Shown: piece after piece, positions 1 to 9,485 of the stretch | Numbering within the stretch: the stretch's first letter is position 1 | Layout of the letters: each line of letters begins with the position of its first letter | Source of the DNA: JBGSIC01 sp041751875 | GTDB lineage: Bacteria > Bdellovibrionota > FAC87 > UBA2466 > JACKAF01 | DNA length: 64,000 nucleotides | NCBI GenBank assembly: GCA_041751875.1 | Contig: JBGSIC010000023.1 | Span: 1-64,000, forward strand | Direction of reading: 5' to 3' | Notes under the pieces: model-generated | The model's input: the letters and a program-made list of their open reading frames with translations, nothing else | Told to the model about the DNA's origin: nothing | The model's database searches: none | Program-made: the position numbers and the translations under genes

Positions 1-274
1 CACCGCCTCCGCCACCGGAGCGCGGAGCTTTAGGCTTCGCTTCGTTGACTTTCAAGGGACGACCTTGAAGGTCTTTACCGTCCAGTTCAGAGATCGCGGC
101 CTGAGCCTGATCGTCTTCGGCCATTTCGACAAAGCCGAAACCCTTCGAACGACCCGTATCTCGGTCCGTGATGATAGATGCTGATTCAACCTGTCCAAAT
201 TGAGTGAACAATTCTTCGAGGTCAGTTTCCGTAGCAGAGTAGGAAAGATTTCCTACGTATAGTTTTTTACCCAA
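1..274 (-). CDS. RRM-family RNA-binding protein (3' end outside window)
   Basis: The visible part is one RNA-recognition motif of about 80 residues. RNP2 reads KLYVGNLSY near residue 3 and RNP1 reads SKGFGFVEM near residue 41. It is followed by a glycine/serine-rich tail that runs off the window edge. Small single-RRM proteins of this kind bind RNA in many bacteria and are often linked to cold adaptation; the RNA targets here are unknown. I start at TTG (274-272) because AAGGAG lies 8 nt upstream and the product then begins GKKLYVGNL, the usual start of the family. An in-frame ATG at 292 has no ribosome binding site. The 160 bp to nrdJ suggests a separate transcript. Confidence 0.9.
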   Translation of the reverse strand, partial: MGKKLYVGNLSYSATETDLEELFTQFGQVESASIITDRDTGRSKGFGFVEMAEDDQAQAAISELDGKDLQGRPLKVNEAKPKAPRSGGGGG

Positions 275-434
275 GGGTAAATCTCCTTGCATTGCGCCGA
301 TCGACAGAATCCGCGAGCGCCACGCTCAGAGGTCTTCGAACTCGACAAGAGCCCCTTTACTAACAGAGTTTATTTGCAAATTAAAGGGGGAAAATGAGGG
401 GCAAAACCGGCGTAAAACCCCAATAAAATAGGGC

Positions 435-3400
435 TCAGGAGCATCCCGAGGTCGAACCGCAGCTGTTACAGCGCAAACAGGTGCCGCTGCGCACCATCGT
501 AAACTGCCCACATTCCTGGCAGGGGTCGCCTTCGTACCCCTGACTCTTGGCCAAACGGGAGGCTAATGCCGAATCGTCCGCCCATTCCTCACGCGTAATA
601 GCCATATCGGTAGGCCCCGACGGGCTGGTCGCGTAAGCGGCGGCTCCCAGACTGGAACCTGAGCTCCCTCCCCCGGCACCAGCCTCTTCTAAGTATGCGC
701 CCGCAGAAGTACGAGGCGATTCAACGGGAGGAACGTGCACCAAATCGGTCCGTCCTAAATAGTTAAGAGCGAGATCACGAAAGATAAAATCGACGATCGA
801 AGAACAAAACTTAATGGAATCGTGATCCGCGACATGACCATTCGGCTCGAAGCGGAAAAGGTGAAACTTATTAAGAAACTCTTCTAAGGGAACGCCATAT
901 TGCAGTCCCAAAGAAATAGCGATCGAAAACGCGTTCATCAGACTTCGGTAGGCAGCCCCCTCTTTATAAACATCAACAAAAATTTCCCCTAGCGTGCCGT
1001 CTTTGTATTCACCCGTTCGAAGATAGACACGTTGACCTGAGATAGTGGCCTTAACCGTGTAGCCAAATCGCCGCTTGGGAAGCTCACGCCGCTGTCCCAT
1101 CTGAATCAAGCTCTCCGCGATTTCTTGAATGGGCGTAGGCGCCTGCGGACTCTCAAGATTTTTACTAAGCGCACTAAAGAGATTTCCCACAGTCGAATTG
1201 AGCGGCTGGCTCAACTTTGATCCGTCGCGGTAAATGGAAATAGCCTTCACCATTTTGCGCCATGCCCCAAGGTAGGCGTCTTCAATCTCTCCCACCGTGG
1301 CTTCGTGAGGCATGTTGATCGTTTTACTGATCGCACCACTAATGAAAGGCTGCGCGGCTGCCATTGTGTCGATATGCGTTTTGTAACCCAAAAAACGCTT
1401 ACCGTACTTCCCACATTTATTGGCACAGTCAAAAACAGCGTAATGCTCTTTCTTAAGATAGGGAGCGCCTTCTACGGTCATGGTGCCCGTGACGTAGTCA
1501 TTGGCTGCCGTAATTTCCTCGACACTAAACCCGAGATGCGCAAGGAGATCAAAACCTGGGGTACCCAATTGAGCATCGCTCAACTTAAGAACGTCCTGAC
1601 AAAATTCTTTCCCCAGAGTCCAGGCATTGAAAACAAAACTCAAGTCAAACGCAGTGACTAGAGTCGCTTCGAGTTTTTGCAGAACTTCAGGGGTAAAACC
1701 CTTTTCCTTGAGAGACGCATGGTTGATAACCGGTGCGTTTTCAAGCGTTCCTTTTCCCACGCAGTATTCTACGATGGCATCGATTTCATTCGAAGCGTAA
1801 CCGAGTTTGCGTAAAGCGCGTGGAACCGACTGGTTAATAATCTTAAAGTACCCACCGCCAGCGAGTTTCTTAAACTTCACTAGCGCAAAGTCGGGTTCAA
1901 TACCGGTGGTGTCACAATCCATCACTAAACCAATCGTTCCAGTCGGAGCAATAACGGTGGTCTGAGCGTTGCGAAAGCCGTACTTTTTACCCCCCTCAAG
2001 TGCTCTGTCCCAGGCATCTTGCGCAGCGGTCAAAAGATTGGCCGGGCACTCGTCGAGATCAATCCCTTGTGGCAAAATGCTCAAACCTTCATACTCTTCC
2101 CCACCCGCCTGGTAAGCCGCGCGGCGGTGATTTCGGATCACTCGCAGCATCGCGTCCTTGTTTTCTGAGTAGTTCTCAAAAGCACCCAGTTCCTTCGCCA
2201 TTTCTGCTGACGTCGCGTAGCTTTCGCCGGTTAAAATAGCGGTAAGCGCACCGGTCACGGCGAGCGCTCTTGAGCTACCATAGGAAATCCCCATCGACAT
2301 GAGCAGAGCACCGAGGTTCGCGTAACCAAGTCCTAGCGTACGGTACTGAAAACTCTTCAAAGCGATGTCCGCGCTGGGAAACTGAGCCATCAAAACGCTG
2401 ATTTCCAAAGCAATCGTCCACAAACGACAAGCGTGTTTGTAATCTTCGATCAAGAACTCGCCGGTCTTCTCATCGTAAAACTTAATCAAGTTTATCGACG
2501 CCAGATTGCAAGCGGTGTCATCCAAAAACATGTACTCACTGCAAGGGTTCGAGGCGTTAATGCGACCGCCAGCGGGGCAGGTATGCCATTCGTTAATGGT
2601 AGTGTCGCACTGGATTGCCGGATCGGCGCAAGCCCATGTAGCGTGGTTGAGCGCCTTCCACAACTCGCGCGCCGGGACTTCTTTCGCGATTGTGCCATCT
2701 GTCCGCCAACGCAAGGCCCAGTTCTCGTCGCGTTCCAGTTTTGAGAAAAAGGAGTTCGGTACACGCACCGAATTGTTCGAGTTTTGCCCGCTCACCGTAC
2801 GGTAGGCTTCCCCCTGCCAGTCCGTATCGAATAGGGGGAAATCGATTTCTGCCACACCCGATTCTGCTAGCTGCAATACTTTGGCAAGATAGGAATCAGG
2901 AATCATCAGTTCGCGCGCCTCAATCAAGGCATTCTTCAACTCAGAGTTGGACTTCGGATCGGTCGAGACATTTCCCGAATCATCAAAACAAGCTTCTAAT
3001 ACGTTCTGAAGATACTTTTTCTGAATCTTGGACCCAGTCACCATTGCGGCAACTTTTTGTTCCTCGCGTACTTTCCACTGAATAAAGTCTTCAATTTCGG
3101 GATGGTCCAAATCCAGACACACCATTTTGGCAGCTCTTCGGGTGGTTCCCCCGCTTTTAATAACGCCCGCCGCTCTGTCACCCACCTTGAGAAAGGACAT
3201 CAACCCGCTCGAACGCCCTCCTCCACTTAGAGGCTCCCCTTCACCGCGCAGATTGCTGAAATTGGTTCCGGTTCCAGAGCCATACTTGAAAAGACGGGCC
3301 TCGCGGATCCACAGATCCATGATGCCATTATTGTTCACAAGGTCATCATTTACGCTCTGGATGAAACATGCGTGTGGTTGCGGATGTTCGTAGCTGTTAG

Positions 3401-3893
3401 TCGATTTTTTAAGCTTTTTCGATTTGGGATCCACATAAAGATGACCTTGGCTTGGTCCGGTAATCCCATAGGCAAAATGTAGCCCGGTATTAAACCACTG
3501 GGGGCTATTGGGAGCCGCCATCTGGTGAGAAAGCATGTAGCACATTTCATCATAGAAAGTTTTCGCGTCCTCGGCTGTATCGAAATACTTGTGCTTCTTT
3601 CCCCAATCTGCCCAGCACCCCGCCAGCCGATGAAATACCTGGCGACTGTCTGTCTCGCCTTGCGGCTTGGCGCTTTTTTCCGATTTCTTTTTGGAGGTGA
3701 CACCCGTTTTGCGAAAGTATTTTTGGGCGAGAATATCTGTGGCTACCTGAGACCAGTCGTCTGGAACCATTACCTCCTTCTGCGAAAAGATAACTTTACC
3801 GTCTTGTTCTTTGATCTCGGATTTTCGAGCGACAAACTTCTGATCAGCGTACGGCGAACTCAAACCTTTTGTAAAACGACGGCGAATCTTCAT
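435..3893 (-). CDS. nrdJ: Adenosylcobalamin-dependent (class II) ribonucleotide reductase
   Basis: Reduces ribonucleotides to deoxyribonucleotides with a radical made from coenzyme B12, so needs no oxygen and no separate radical subunit. The 1152-residue product has the class II layout: PHACFIQSV in the N-terminal part, the NPCSEYMFLDDTACNL active-site stretch near residue 450, APTGTIGLVMDCDTTG near residue 650, and a cysteine-rich tail (CQECG, CLRCNSCG, CGSTSGCS) in the last 30 residues that resembles a zinc ribbon plus the redox-active cysteine pair. I start at ATG 3893 because GGGGAGG lies about 7 nt upstream; an upstream in-frame start adds 15 residues without support. A 280-nt leader precedes it. 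No class I reductase or cobalamin gene is in the window. Confidence 0.95.
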   Translation of the reverse strand: MKIRRRFTKGLSSPYADQKFVARKSEIKEQDGKVIFSQKEVMVPDDWSQVATDILAQKYFRKTGVTSKKKSEKSAKPQGETDSRQVFHRLAGCWADWGKKHKYFDTAEDAKTFYDEMCYMLSHQMAAPNSPQWFNTGLHFAYGITGPSQGHLYVDPKSKKLKKSTNSYEHPQPHACFIQSVNDDLVNNNGIMDLWIREARLFKYGSGTGTNFSNLRGEGEPLSGGGRSSGLMSFLKVGDRAAGVIKSGGTTRRAAKMVCLDLDHPEIEDFIQWKVREEQKVAAMVTGSKIQKKYLQNVLEACFDDSGNVSTDPKSNSELKNALIEARELMIPDSYLAKVLQLAESGVAEIDFPLFDTDWQGEAYRTVSGQNSNNSVRVPNSFFSKLERDENWALRWRTDGTIAKEVPARELWKALNHATWACADPAIQCDTTINEWHTCPAGGRINASNPCSEYMFLDDTACNLASINLIKFYDEKTGEFLIEDYKHACRLWTIALEISVLMAQFPSADIALKSFQYRTLGLGYANLGALLMSMGISYGSSRALAVTGALTAILTGESYATSAEMAKELGAFENYSENKDAMLRVIRNHRRAAYQAGGEEYEGLSILPQGIDLDECPANLLTAAQDAWDRALEGGKKYGFRNAQTTVIAPTGTIGLVMDCDTTGIEPDFALVKFKKLAGGGYFKIINQSVPRALRKLGYASNEIDAIVEYCVGKGTLENAPVINHASLKEKGFTPEVLQKLEATLVTAFDLSFVFNAWTLGKEFCQDVLKLSDAQLGTPGFDLLAHLGFSVEEITAANDYVTGTMTVEGAPYLKKEHYAVFDCANKCGKYGKRFLGYKTHIDTMAAAQPFISGAISKTINMPHEATVGEIEDAYLGAWRKMVKAISIYRDGSKLSQPLNSTVGNLFSALSKNLESPQAPTPIQEIAESLIQMGQRRELPKRRFGYTVKATISGQRVYLRTGEYKDGTLGEIFVDVYKEGAAYRSLMNAFSIAISLGLQYGVPLEEFLNKFHLFRFEPNGHVADHDSIKFCSSIVDFIFRDLALNYLGRTDLVHVPPVESPRTSAGAYLEEAGAGGGSSGSSLGAAAYATSPSGPTDMAITREEWADDSALASRLAKSQGYEGDPCQECGQFTMVRSGTCLRCNSCGSTSGCS

Positions 3894-4179
3894 GCTTTGG
3901 CCTCCCCTACTGTTCGCACCGGTGCACCTGGGATTCAAGTCGAGAAAAGCTTAAGATAAAACTTTCCCCTTCCTTGCGCTCCTCGGGAGTGCCGGACCCA
4001 TCCTACGGTTAAACTGTCTGGTAAATCGCGATAAGTCTTACTTCGTAATGCCTTCTCACTGATGCGGGTCTGAGACCAATTCTGCTGAAGACAACCTTGT
4101 TCGAGCTACCTACCCACTGCTGCGGCCCATTCCAAATCGGGCCATCGATTCATGGCTGCGATAACCTAATGTAAGTCAA
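3894..4179 (-). other. Long untranslated leader of nrdJ, possibly structured
   Basis: About 280 nt lie between the predicted promoter and the nrdJ start. Read on the minus strand it offers several short hairpins: GGCCC/GGGCC around 4130-4150, GGTC-TCA-GACC near 4065, and TTAC-GAA-GTAA near 4040. It also holds a 15-codon open frame starting at ATG 4153 (product begins MNRWPDLEW) with no ribosome binding site. I looked for the B12 box and the GGTGNRAATCC-type core of cobalamin riboswitches and did not see them. The function is unknown. Confidence 0.4.
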
Positions 4180-4210
4180 AATATAGCATATGCACTACAT
4201 TTACTGTCAA
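4180..4210 (-). promoter_or_regulatory. Predicted sigma70-type promoter of nrdJ
   Basis: On the minus strand TTGACA (4210-4205) is followed after 19 nt by TATATT (4185-4180) with an upstream TG, giving an extended -10. The palindrome GCATATGC lies in the spacer. I compared it with the NrdR box and it does not match well. The rest of the gap up to polA (4211-4359) holds only A/T-rich sequence with a repeated AGATTCTT and no convincing terminator. Confidence 0.5.
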
Positions 4211-4359
4211 CGGGGCGGCTGGGGTTTTCGAGAGAATCACCGCGCGCCTGCGTTAGGTGCAGAAAAACATTTGCGAATCGGCGCGAAATTAGCAGCTACC
4301 CTTTTTGGGAAAACAAAAGATTCTTTGGAAAAAAATAAAACTCTCAGATTCTTCCGTTC

Positions 4360-7017
4360 CTACCAGTGATCGGACCACTCCGATTCAACCTTCAAGGCGA
4401 CTTTAAGTGCCATCGCGCTTTCCATCTGCTGACAAACAAGCTTTTCCAGCGCCCCCTTCTCATTTTCAGGGGCTTCGAAGACCAATTCGTCATGCACCTG
4501 AAGCAACATTTTGGCTTCTAGCTTTTGGGTAGCCATAGCCCGATGAATCGAGATCATCGCCACCTTAATCATGTCCGCCGCCGTCCCTTGCAAGGGGGCG
4601 TTAATGGCCAAACGTTCCGCCATTTCTCGACGCATCCGATTGTTCGAATCGATTTCACGCACGTAGCGGCGCCTACCCATCAATGTGGTGACGTACCCTT
4701 TCTCGCGAGCCTCTTCTTTTATCCCCTCGAGAAAGGCCTGCACATTCGCATAACGCTTAAAATAGTTATCGATAAATATTTTTGCTTCTGTCGTCGATAT
4801 TTTTAACTGCTGAGACAAACCAAAAGGGGTCTGCCCGTAAACCACACCAAAATTAATGGTTTTTGCGACATTTCGCTGCTCGGGGAGGACGTCTTTCACG
4901 TTAAAAATCAAACGGGCAGTGTGCTCGTGGACATCTTCGTTATTCTTGAAAGCTTTAACTAATTCGGGGTCATCGCTGAAATGCGCCAGAATCCGCAATT
5001 CGATTTGCGAATAGTCCGCCGAAAACAACTGCCAGTTTTTTCTCGGAATAAAGACCGAACGAATGTCGTATTCCACGTTGCGGGTTGTGGGAATATTCTG
5101 CAGATTCGGATTAGAACTCGATAGTCGCCCCGTCGCAGCAACGGTCTGGTTAAAATTCGTGTGTACCCGGCCCGTCTCTGGGTCAATACTCGCAAGCAAA
5201 CCTTCCACGTAGGTACTTTTGAGCTTCATCAGTTCACGGTAACGCAGTATTTGTTCCGCAATGGCGTGCGATGAGGAAAGCTGTACGAGCACCCGCTCAT
5301 CGGTAGAAAAACCGGTTTTGGTTTTACGGATAGTCGGAAGCTTAAGTTTTTCAAAAAGGATAGTCGCCAATTGTTTGGGCGATCCAATATTGAACTCCCC
5401 ACCTGCGCTAGCGTAGACCTGCTTTTGAACTTCCGCGATTTCCTTTTCGAGGGCCAATCCCATCTTTTCCAGTTTCGCTTTATTCACCGCAACGCCGCAC
5501 ATTTCCATTTCAGCGAGTACTTCAAGCAAAGGAAGTTCCACTTCTCGGTAAAGCTTCAAAAGAGGTGCGTCGGTGAGCATTTTCGAAAGGCAATCATGCA
5601 ACGCGATGGTCACCTCGGCGTCTTCCGCCGCGTACTGTGTCGCCTTGGGAATCGAGACTTCCGCAAAGGAAACCTGGTTCTTCCCCTTTCCCGTCACTTC
5701 TTCGTAGGTGATGTTTTGGTGTCCCAAATGGCGAAAGCAAAGACTATCAAGATTGTGGGGCTGCTCAGGGTCCAAAAGGTAACTCATGAGCATGGTATCG
5801 CCAACCACCCCTTTCAAAGGCATTCCCGCGCGCTGAAGAATCTCCAAATCATACTTAACATTCTGACCCACTTTGGGAATGGTGGAATCGGCCAAAAAAG
5901 GACCTAGTCGTTTCTTTACTTCCTCAAGCGGTATCTGTCCGTCGGCCTCTTCCCCCGCTACCGTGTGGCCCACAGGAATGTAATAGGCTTTACCGGCTTT
6001 ACCCGCCAACGAAACCCCCACGAGTTTCGCTTCGCGCGTATCGAGCGAAGTGGTTTCGGTATCCACGGCAACCAAGGGAGCACGCTTTAGCTCGCCTAAA
6101 ACTTCGTCTAACTGGGAAGGGTCCACTACCGCGAGATACTTTCCCCGGTCAAAAGACTTGGTAGAAGCTTCTAACCCAAACCGCTTCAATAAGTTTTGAA
6201 ATTCCATCTCCTGAAAAAAAGATCGTAACCCCTCTGTGTTTGGTCCCTTGTAATCCAAGTCTTGCCAACCAAGCTTAACGTCGACATCGGCTTTTAGAGT
6301 GGCCAATTCTTTACTCAAATAGGCCATGTCTTTTTCTTGCTCTAGCGTTTCTCGGCATTTCTTCTTGGTAATGGCGTCGAGGTGAGAATAAATGCCATCT
6401 AAAGATCCATGAGCTTGCAAAAGTTCCGCAGCCGTTTTCTTTCCTATTCCCGACACGCCGGGAATATTGTCGGAGGAATCGCCCATGAGTGCGAGAAGAT
6501 CAACCATCTGCTCGGGTTTCACGCCGTGTTTTTCTTCGACTGCCACGGCATCATAACGTTTGTCGTTCATCGTGTCGTAAAGCGTGACGTTGTCGCTCAC
6601 CAGCTGCATGAGGTCTTTGTCACCTGAGATGATGTCGACGGCGTAACCCTCCTCGGTGGCTTTTTTTGCCAGCGTGGCAATCAGGTCATCTGCTTCAAAG
6701 CCGTCCTTCTGGATGCGAAAGATTCGGAACAGATCAACCGCTTCCAAAATGCGGGGAATTTGAACCTTTAAATCATCGGGTGCGGCTTCGCGGTTCGCTT
6801 TGTACTCGGCGTACATCTCTTTGCGAAAGGTGGCTCGGCCGGCATCAAAAGCAATCGCCAGTTTGGTGGGCTTTTCGGTGTCTAGGACCTTCAGCAACAT
6901 GTTAATGAAGCCAAAAATGGCATTGGTGGGGAAACCTTTGGAGTTGGATAGTTGGCGGATCGCGAAAAACGCACGAAAAAAGTAAGAACTCCCATCGATG
7001 ATCACTAGCTTTGCCAT
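4360..7017 (-). CDS. polA: DNA polymerase I
   Basis: DNA repair and Okazaki-fragment processing polymerase of 885 residues, close to the family norm. Three domains in order: a 5'-3' nuclease (about 1-290, starting MAKLVIIDGSSYFFRA), a 3'-5' exonuclease (about 300-490) and the polymerase (about 520-885). Proofreading residues look intact: DTETTSLD near 316, VGQNVKYD, and the YAAED exo III motif. Polymerase motifs A (SADYSQIELR, about 666), B (TINFGVVYGQTPFGLS, about 722) and C (VHDELVF, about 842) are all present. I start at ATG 7017 since homologues begin MAKL; the upstream extension to 7146 would overlap the divergent acyltransferase. No strong Shine-Dalgarno is visible. Confidence 0.97.
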   Translation of the reverse strand: MAKLVIIDGSSYFFRAFFAIRQLSNSKGFPTNAIFGFINMLLKVLDTEKPTKLAIAFDAGRATFRKEMYAEYKANREAAPDDLKVQIPRILEAVDLFRIFRIQKDGFEADDLIATLAKKATEEGYAVDIISGDKDLMQLVSDNVTLYDTMNDKRYDAVAVEEKHGVKPEQMVDLLALMGDSSDNIPGVSGIGKKTAAELLQAHGSLDGIYSHLDAITKKKCRETLEQEKDMAYLSKELATLKADVDVKLGWQDLDYKGPNTEGLRSFFQEMEFQNLLKRFGLEASTKSFDRGKYLAVVDPSQLDEVLGELKRAPLVAVDTETTSLDTREAKLVGVSLAGKAGKAYYIPVGHTVAGEEADGQIPLEEVKKRLGPFLADSTIPKVGQNVKYDLEILQRAGMPLKGVVGDTMLMSYLLDPEQPHNLDSLCFRHLGHQNITYEEVTGKGKNQVSFAEVSIPKATQYAAEDAEVTIALHDCLSKMLTDAPLLKLYREVELPLLEVLAEMEMCGVAVNKAKLEKMGLALEKEIAEVQKQVYASAGGEFNIGSPKQLATILFEKLKLPTIRKTKTGFSTDERVLVQLSSSHAIAEQILRYRELMKLKSTYVEGLLASIDPETGRVHTNFNQTVAATGRLSSSNPNLQNIPTTRNVEYDIRSVFIPRKNWQLFSADYSQIELRILAHFSDDPELVKAFKNNEDVHEHTARLIFNVKDVLPEQRNVAKTINFGVVYGQTPFGLSQQLKISTTEAKIFIDNYFKRYANVQAFLEGIKEEAREKGYVTTLMGRRRYVREIDSNNRMRREMAERLAINAPLQGTAADMIKVAMISIHRAMATQKLEAKMLLQVHDELVFEAPENEKGALEKLVCQQMESAMALKVALKVESEWSDHW

Positions 7018-7135
7018 GGCGCAGTCATAACTTCCCAGGCCCTTCACGACAAGACCACATTTTGCTGTGCGGCGTTCCGCCTTATTCCGATAAGTCCTTG
7101 GGGGATCTGTTCCTCCGTAACACAGAGCATCACCC

Positions 7136-8248
7136 ATGGATGGCAAAACTCAACCAACGCGATTAGCGGCGCTCGACGGCCTGCGGGCTCTCGCGATTGT
7201 TCTGGTTATTCTTCATCACAGCGCCCATCACCTGGACCGATCCACTCCCGCGCTTAGTTGGATAGCGGGCGCTCTGGGAACTGGGTGGAACGGCGTCCAT
7301 TTGTTTTTCGTTCTCAGCGGCTTTTTGGTCGGTGCCATTGCCTTTCGCGAGTTCAACGAAACCGGAACATTGCGCTTGTTTCACTTTTGGGGAAGACGAT
7401 TTTTTCGCACGTGGCCTCTATATTTCGTCATCCTTGGTTTAACGATTCTGCGAAAACCGGGATCTGAACTTCCCAACCTCTTGCCTTACTTTTCGTTTAC
7501 TCAGAATTGGTTCCGCCCCGACTTTTTTGCACACTCATGGAGCCTCGCGGTTGAAGAGCAGTTCTATCTTTTACTTCCTCTTGTTCTGTTGGGGCTGGTA
7601 AAGATCAAGCGACCTCAGGCAGGCATTTTTCTCGTACTCGGTGTTTTAGGTCTGACCTATTGGTATCGAGGCACGCATATCGATGGATTTTTTTCCACAC
7701 TGCACACTTTAACCGTGCTCGACACACTCGTTCTCGGCGTGATTCTGGCGTGGGTTTCAGTCAATCGGCCTACGCTGTTCCAATTCTTTCAACGCTTTCC
7801 ACACCTTCTTTTTTTCTCGGGCTTATTTTTCCTTTACGGCCCACGCGCCACCAATCTAGGCTTTTGGCAGACCAATTTCTTCTTTGGCGGGCAAGCTATC
7901 GGCTTCTCCCTGATTCTTCTCGCCGCCCTCTCCCCCACTTTTTGTTTGAAAAAGCTGCTCAGCTCTTTTCCCGCGAAACAAATGGCTTTGGTTTCTTACA
8001 GCGTTTACCTCACCCATGACCACGCCGTGTTCTACGTAGCGCAGATCGCGAACAAACTATCCTTGAGCGGGTGGGAGAAACTCGCGTTCTTTGTTCCCAC
8101 CGTTGTGCTTTTTTCGTGGTTGGTCGGGTGGTGTACCTACCGAGCCATTGAAGCGCCGGCGATGAAATGGAGGGATACGTATTTACCTAAAGGGGGAGCG
8201 AAAAATCTAAAGAGGAGCTCTTTACAGAAGTCTCCGGTTAGCGCTTAG
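7136..8248 (+). CDS. Acyltransferase 3 (OafA/YrhL-like) membrane protein
   Basis: A 370-residue polytopic inner-membrane protein that opens with RLAALDGLRALAIVLVILHH, the signature start of the acyltransferase-3 family. Members transfer acyl groups, often acetyl, from the cytoplasmic side to sugars of O-antigen, exopolysaccharide or peptidoglycan. About ten hydrophobic segments are seen, with the conserved SWSLAVEEQFYLLLP near residue 138. The substrate cannot be told from sequence. It is divergent from polA across 118 bp, and no ribosome binding site is obvious before ATG 7136. Its last codons overlap a tiny minus-strand gene. Confidence 0.85.
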   Translation: MDGKTQPTRLAALDGLRALAIVLVILHHSAHHLDRSTPALSWIAGALGTGWNGVHLFFVLSGFLVGAIAFREFNETGTLRLFHFWGRRFFRTWPLYFVILGLTILRKPGSELPNLLPYFSFTQNWFRPDFFAHSWSLAVEEQFYLLLPLVLLGLVKIKRPQAGIFLVLGVLGLTYWYRGTHIDGFFSTLHTLTVLDTLVLGVILAWVSVNRPTLFQFFQRFPHLLFFSGLFFLYGPRATNLGFWQTNFFFGGQAIGFSLILLAALSPTFCLKKLLSSFPAKQMALVSYSVYLTHDHAVFYVAQIANKLSLSGWEKLAFFVPTVVLFSWLVGWCTYRAIEAPAMKWRDTYLPKGGAKNLKRSSLQKSPVSA

Positions 8249-8316
8249 GAAAAAAGCGGGGACGAGCTAATGGCCAGTGCCAAAACGACGACCGCGACGA
8301 CCAGTAATTTCCACAT
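8245..8316 (-). CDS. Putative 23-residue single-span membrane peptide
   Basis: An open frame of 24 codons with AAGGA 10 nt before ATG 8316. The product begins MWKLLVVAVVVLALAI and is almost wholly one hydrophobic helix, ending in a short serine-rich tail. Its stop overlaps the stop of the acyltransferase on the other strand by a few bases. Tiny membrane peptides with this shape occur as toxins, leader peptides or regulators of membrane proteins. No such role is shown here. The good ribosome binding site is the main support. Confidence 0.4.
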   Translation of the reverse strand: MWKLLVVAVVVLALAISSSPLFS

Positions 8317-8453
8317 ACTCAATCAGTCCTTCTTCAATTCCCCCCGAAAACGTTGCGCATAATACGCCCCTGATGCACCACGTCAACCCCTCATCCAAAG
8401 TAAATGTAAGTGATTAATTTTGTAAAGATTATGTAAATTCGCACCGCCCCGCA

Positions 8454-8482
8454 TTGATTAGGCAGACGCATTGCGCTATATA
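8454..8482 (+). promoter_or_regulatory. Predicted promoter of the exported protein at 8527
   Basis: TTGATT (8454-8459), a 17-nt spacer and TATATA (8477-8482), preceded by a run rich in A and T (8395-8440) that could act as an UP element. It supports a start at 8527 rather than the in-frame ATG at 8482, which would lie inside the -10. Confidence 0.5.
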
Positions 8483-8526
8483 TGGGCCCGCATTCGCGTT
8501 TCTGGCCAGCTGATTTGAAAATTGAA

Positions 8527-9453
8527 ATGAGACTTTTCACACATAGGCGCTGGTCGGCGTTGATTTGTGTGGCGCTCTCTATGCCGCTTTTGGCGGCACA
8601 GGAAGAATCACATCCTCACGCCCCCCGCAATCGCATTGGCGAGTTTACAGATTGTTCGGACGCGCTCGCCCAGCGTTCGGCCATTCAGCCTCCGTCCTTT
8701 ATTCATGGGTACGCCGGCCCCGACCATTGGCAACCCATAGAGAACCGGGGAATGGAGCGAAAGCAACTCGACCAAACTCGTCATGTTTACGAACAGCTTC
8801 TGCGCGGTAACGTGCGTGTTCTGCGTTATGCCATGGCGAACAACGAAATCCGCAGCCGTTACGAATACCTTGTGCAAAATTCTAATATCCAAGTGGGCAC
8901 GGTCGATTGGGCCACCTTTGGTGTCATGCCCAGTGCGATGACCACTCCGGCTTCCATTGGAGTTGATTCAGAGAATCGCCTAGCGCTCGGAATGAACATT
9001 TATTGGTGGGAACAGGATCCAAACCTCACCTTTGCCGAGCAAATTACTTTTCTCTACGTTTACGAACGCTTCAAATCTTCGGAACACAATTTGATTCAGC
9101 AATTAGAAGACGTGGGTCATTTCTCGTATGCCTGGGACAAAGATTCCCCGGACGGCATTCATCTCATCTTCTGGGCTTATGCGGAACTCTCGGCCGAAAT
9201 CGCCCTTCTCACTGCCTATAAGGAATGGAGAGAGCTAAATTCTCATCCGGAACTGCGAGTTATCAATTTGGAAGAGCGCGTATCCCAGTATGTGGGCAAC
9301 CCTTACGCCTACGCTCATAACTTATTGAATCAGTTTTTTATGTCCCGTGCCCCAGGGCAGCACCACGAAGGCAATGGATTGGTGGAAGCCATATTAGAAC
9401 GGCCGATGCCACGCGATTGGAAAGCCCCGTGGATCCCTCGTGTACGGCGCTAA
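8527..9453 (+). CDS. Exported protein of unknown function
   Basis: A 308-residue protein with an N-terminal signal peptide (MRLFTHRRWSALICVALSM, then LLAAQ) and no later membrane segment, so probably periplasmic or secreted. I recognise no domain. The mature part is rich in aromatic and acidic residues, includes NNEIRSRYEYLVQ and HEGNGLVEAI, and has a single cysteine (FTDCSD). Start chosen at ATG 8527 because it gives a clean signal peptide and lies downstream of the predicted promoter. The neighbour at 9486 follows after 32 bp and may be cotranscribed. Confidence 0.75.
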   Translation: MRLFTHRRWSALICVALSMPLLAAQEESHPHAPRNRIGEFTDCSDALAQRSAIQPPSFIHGYAGPDHWQPIENRGMERKQLDQTRHVYEQLLRGNVRVLRYAMANNEIRSRYEYLVQNSNIQVGTVDWATFGVMPSAMTTPASIGVDSENRLALGMNIYWWEQDPNLTFAEQITFLYVYERFKSSEHNLIQQLEDVGHFSYAWDKDSPDGIHLIFWAYAELSAEIALLTAYKEWRELNSHPELRVINLEERVSQYVGNPYAYAHNLLNQFFMSRAPGQHHEGNGLVEAILERPMPRDWKAPWIPRVRR

Positions 9454-9485
9454 CATTTTTCTAAAAATTCGGTATAAACAATTTT

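Noticed and set aside
3960..4180. Cobalamin riboswitch upstream of nrdJ
   Set aside because: Expected from function, but I could not find the B12 box or the conserved core by eye.
4182..4200. NrdR box in the nrdJ promoter
   Set aside because: The GCATATGC palindrome is there, but the outer positions do not match the NrdR consensus.
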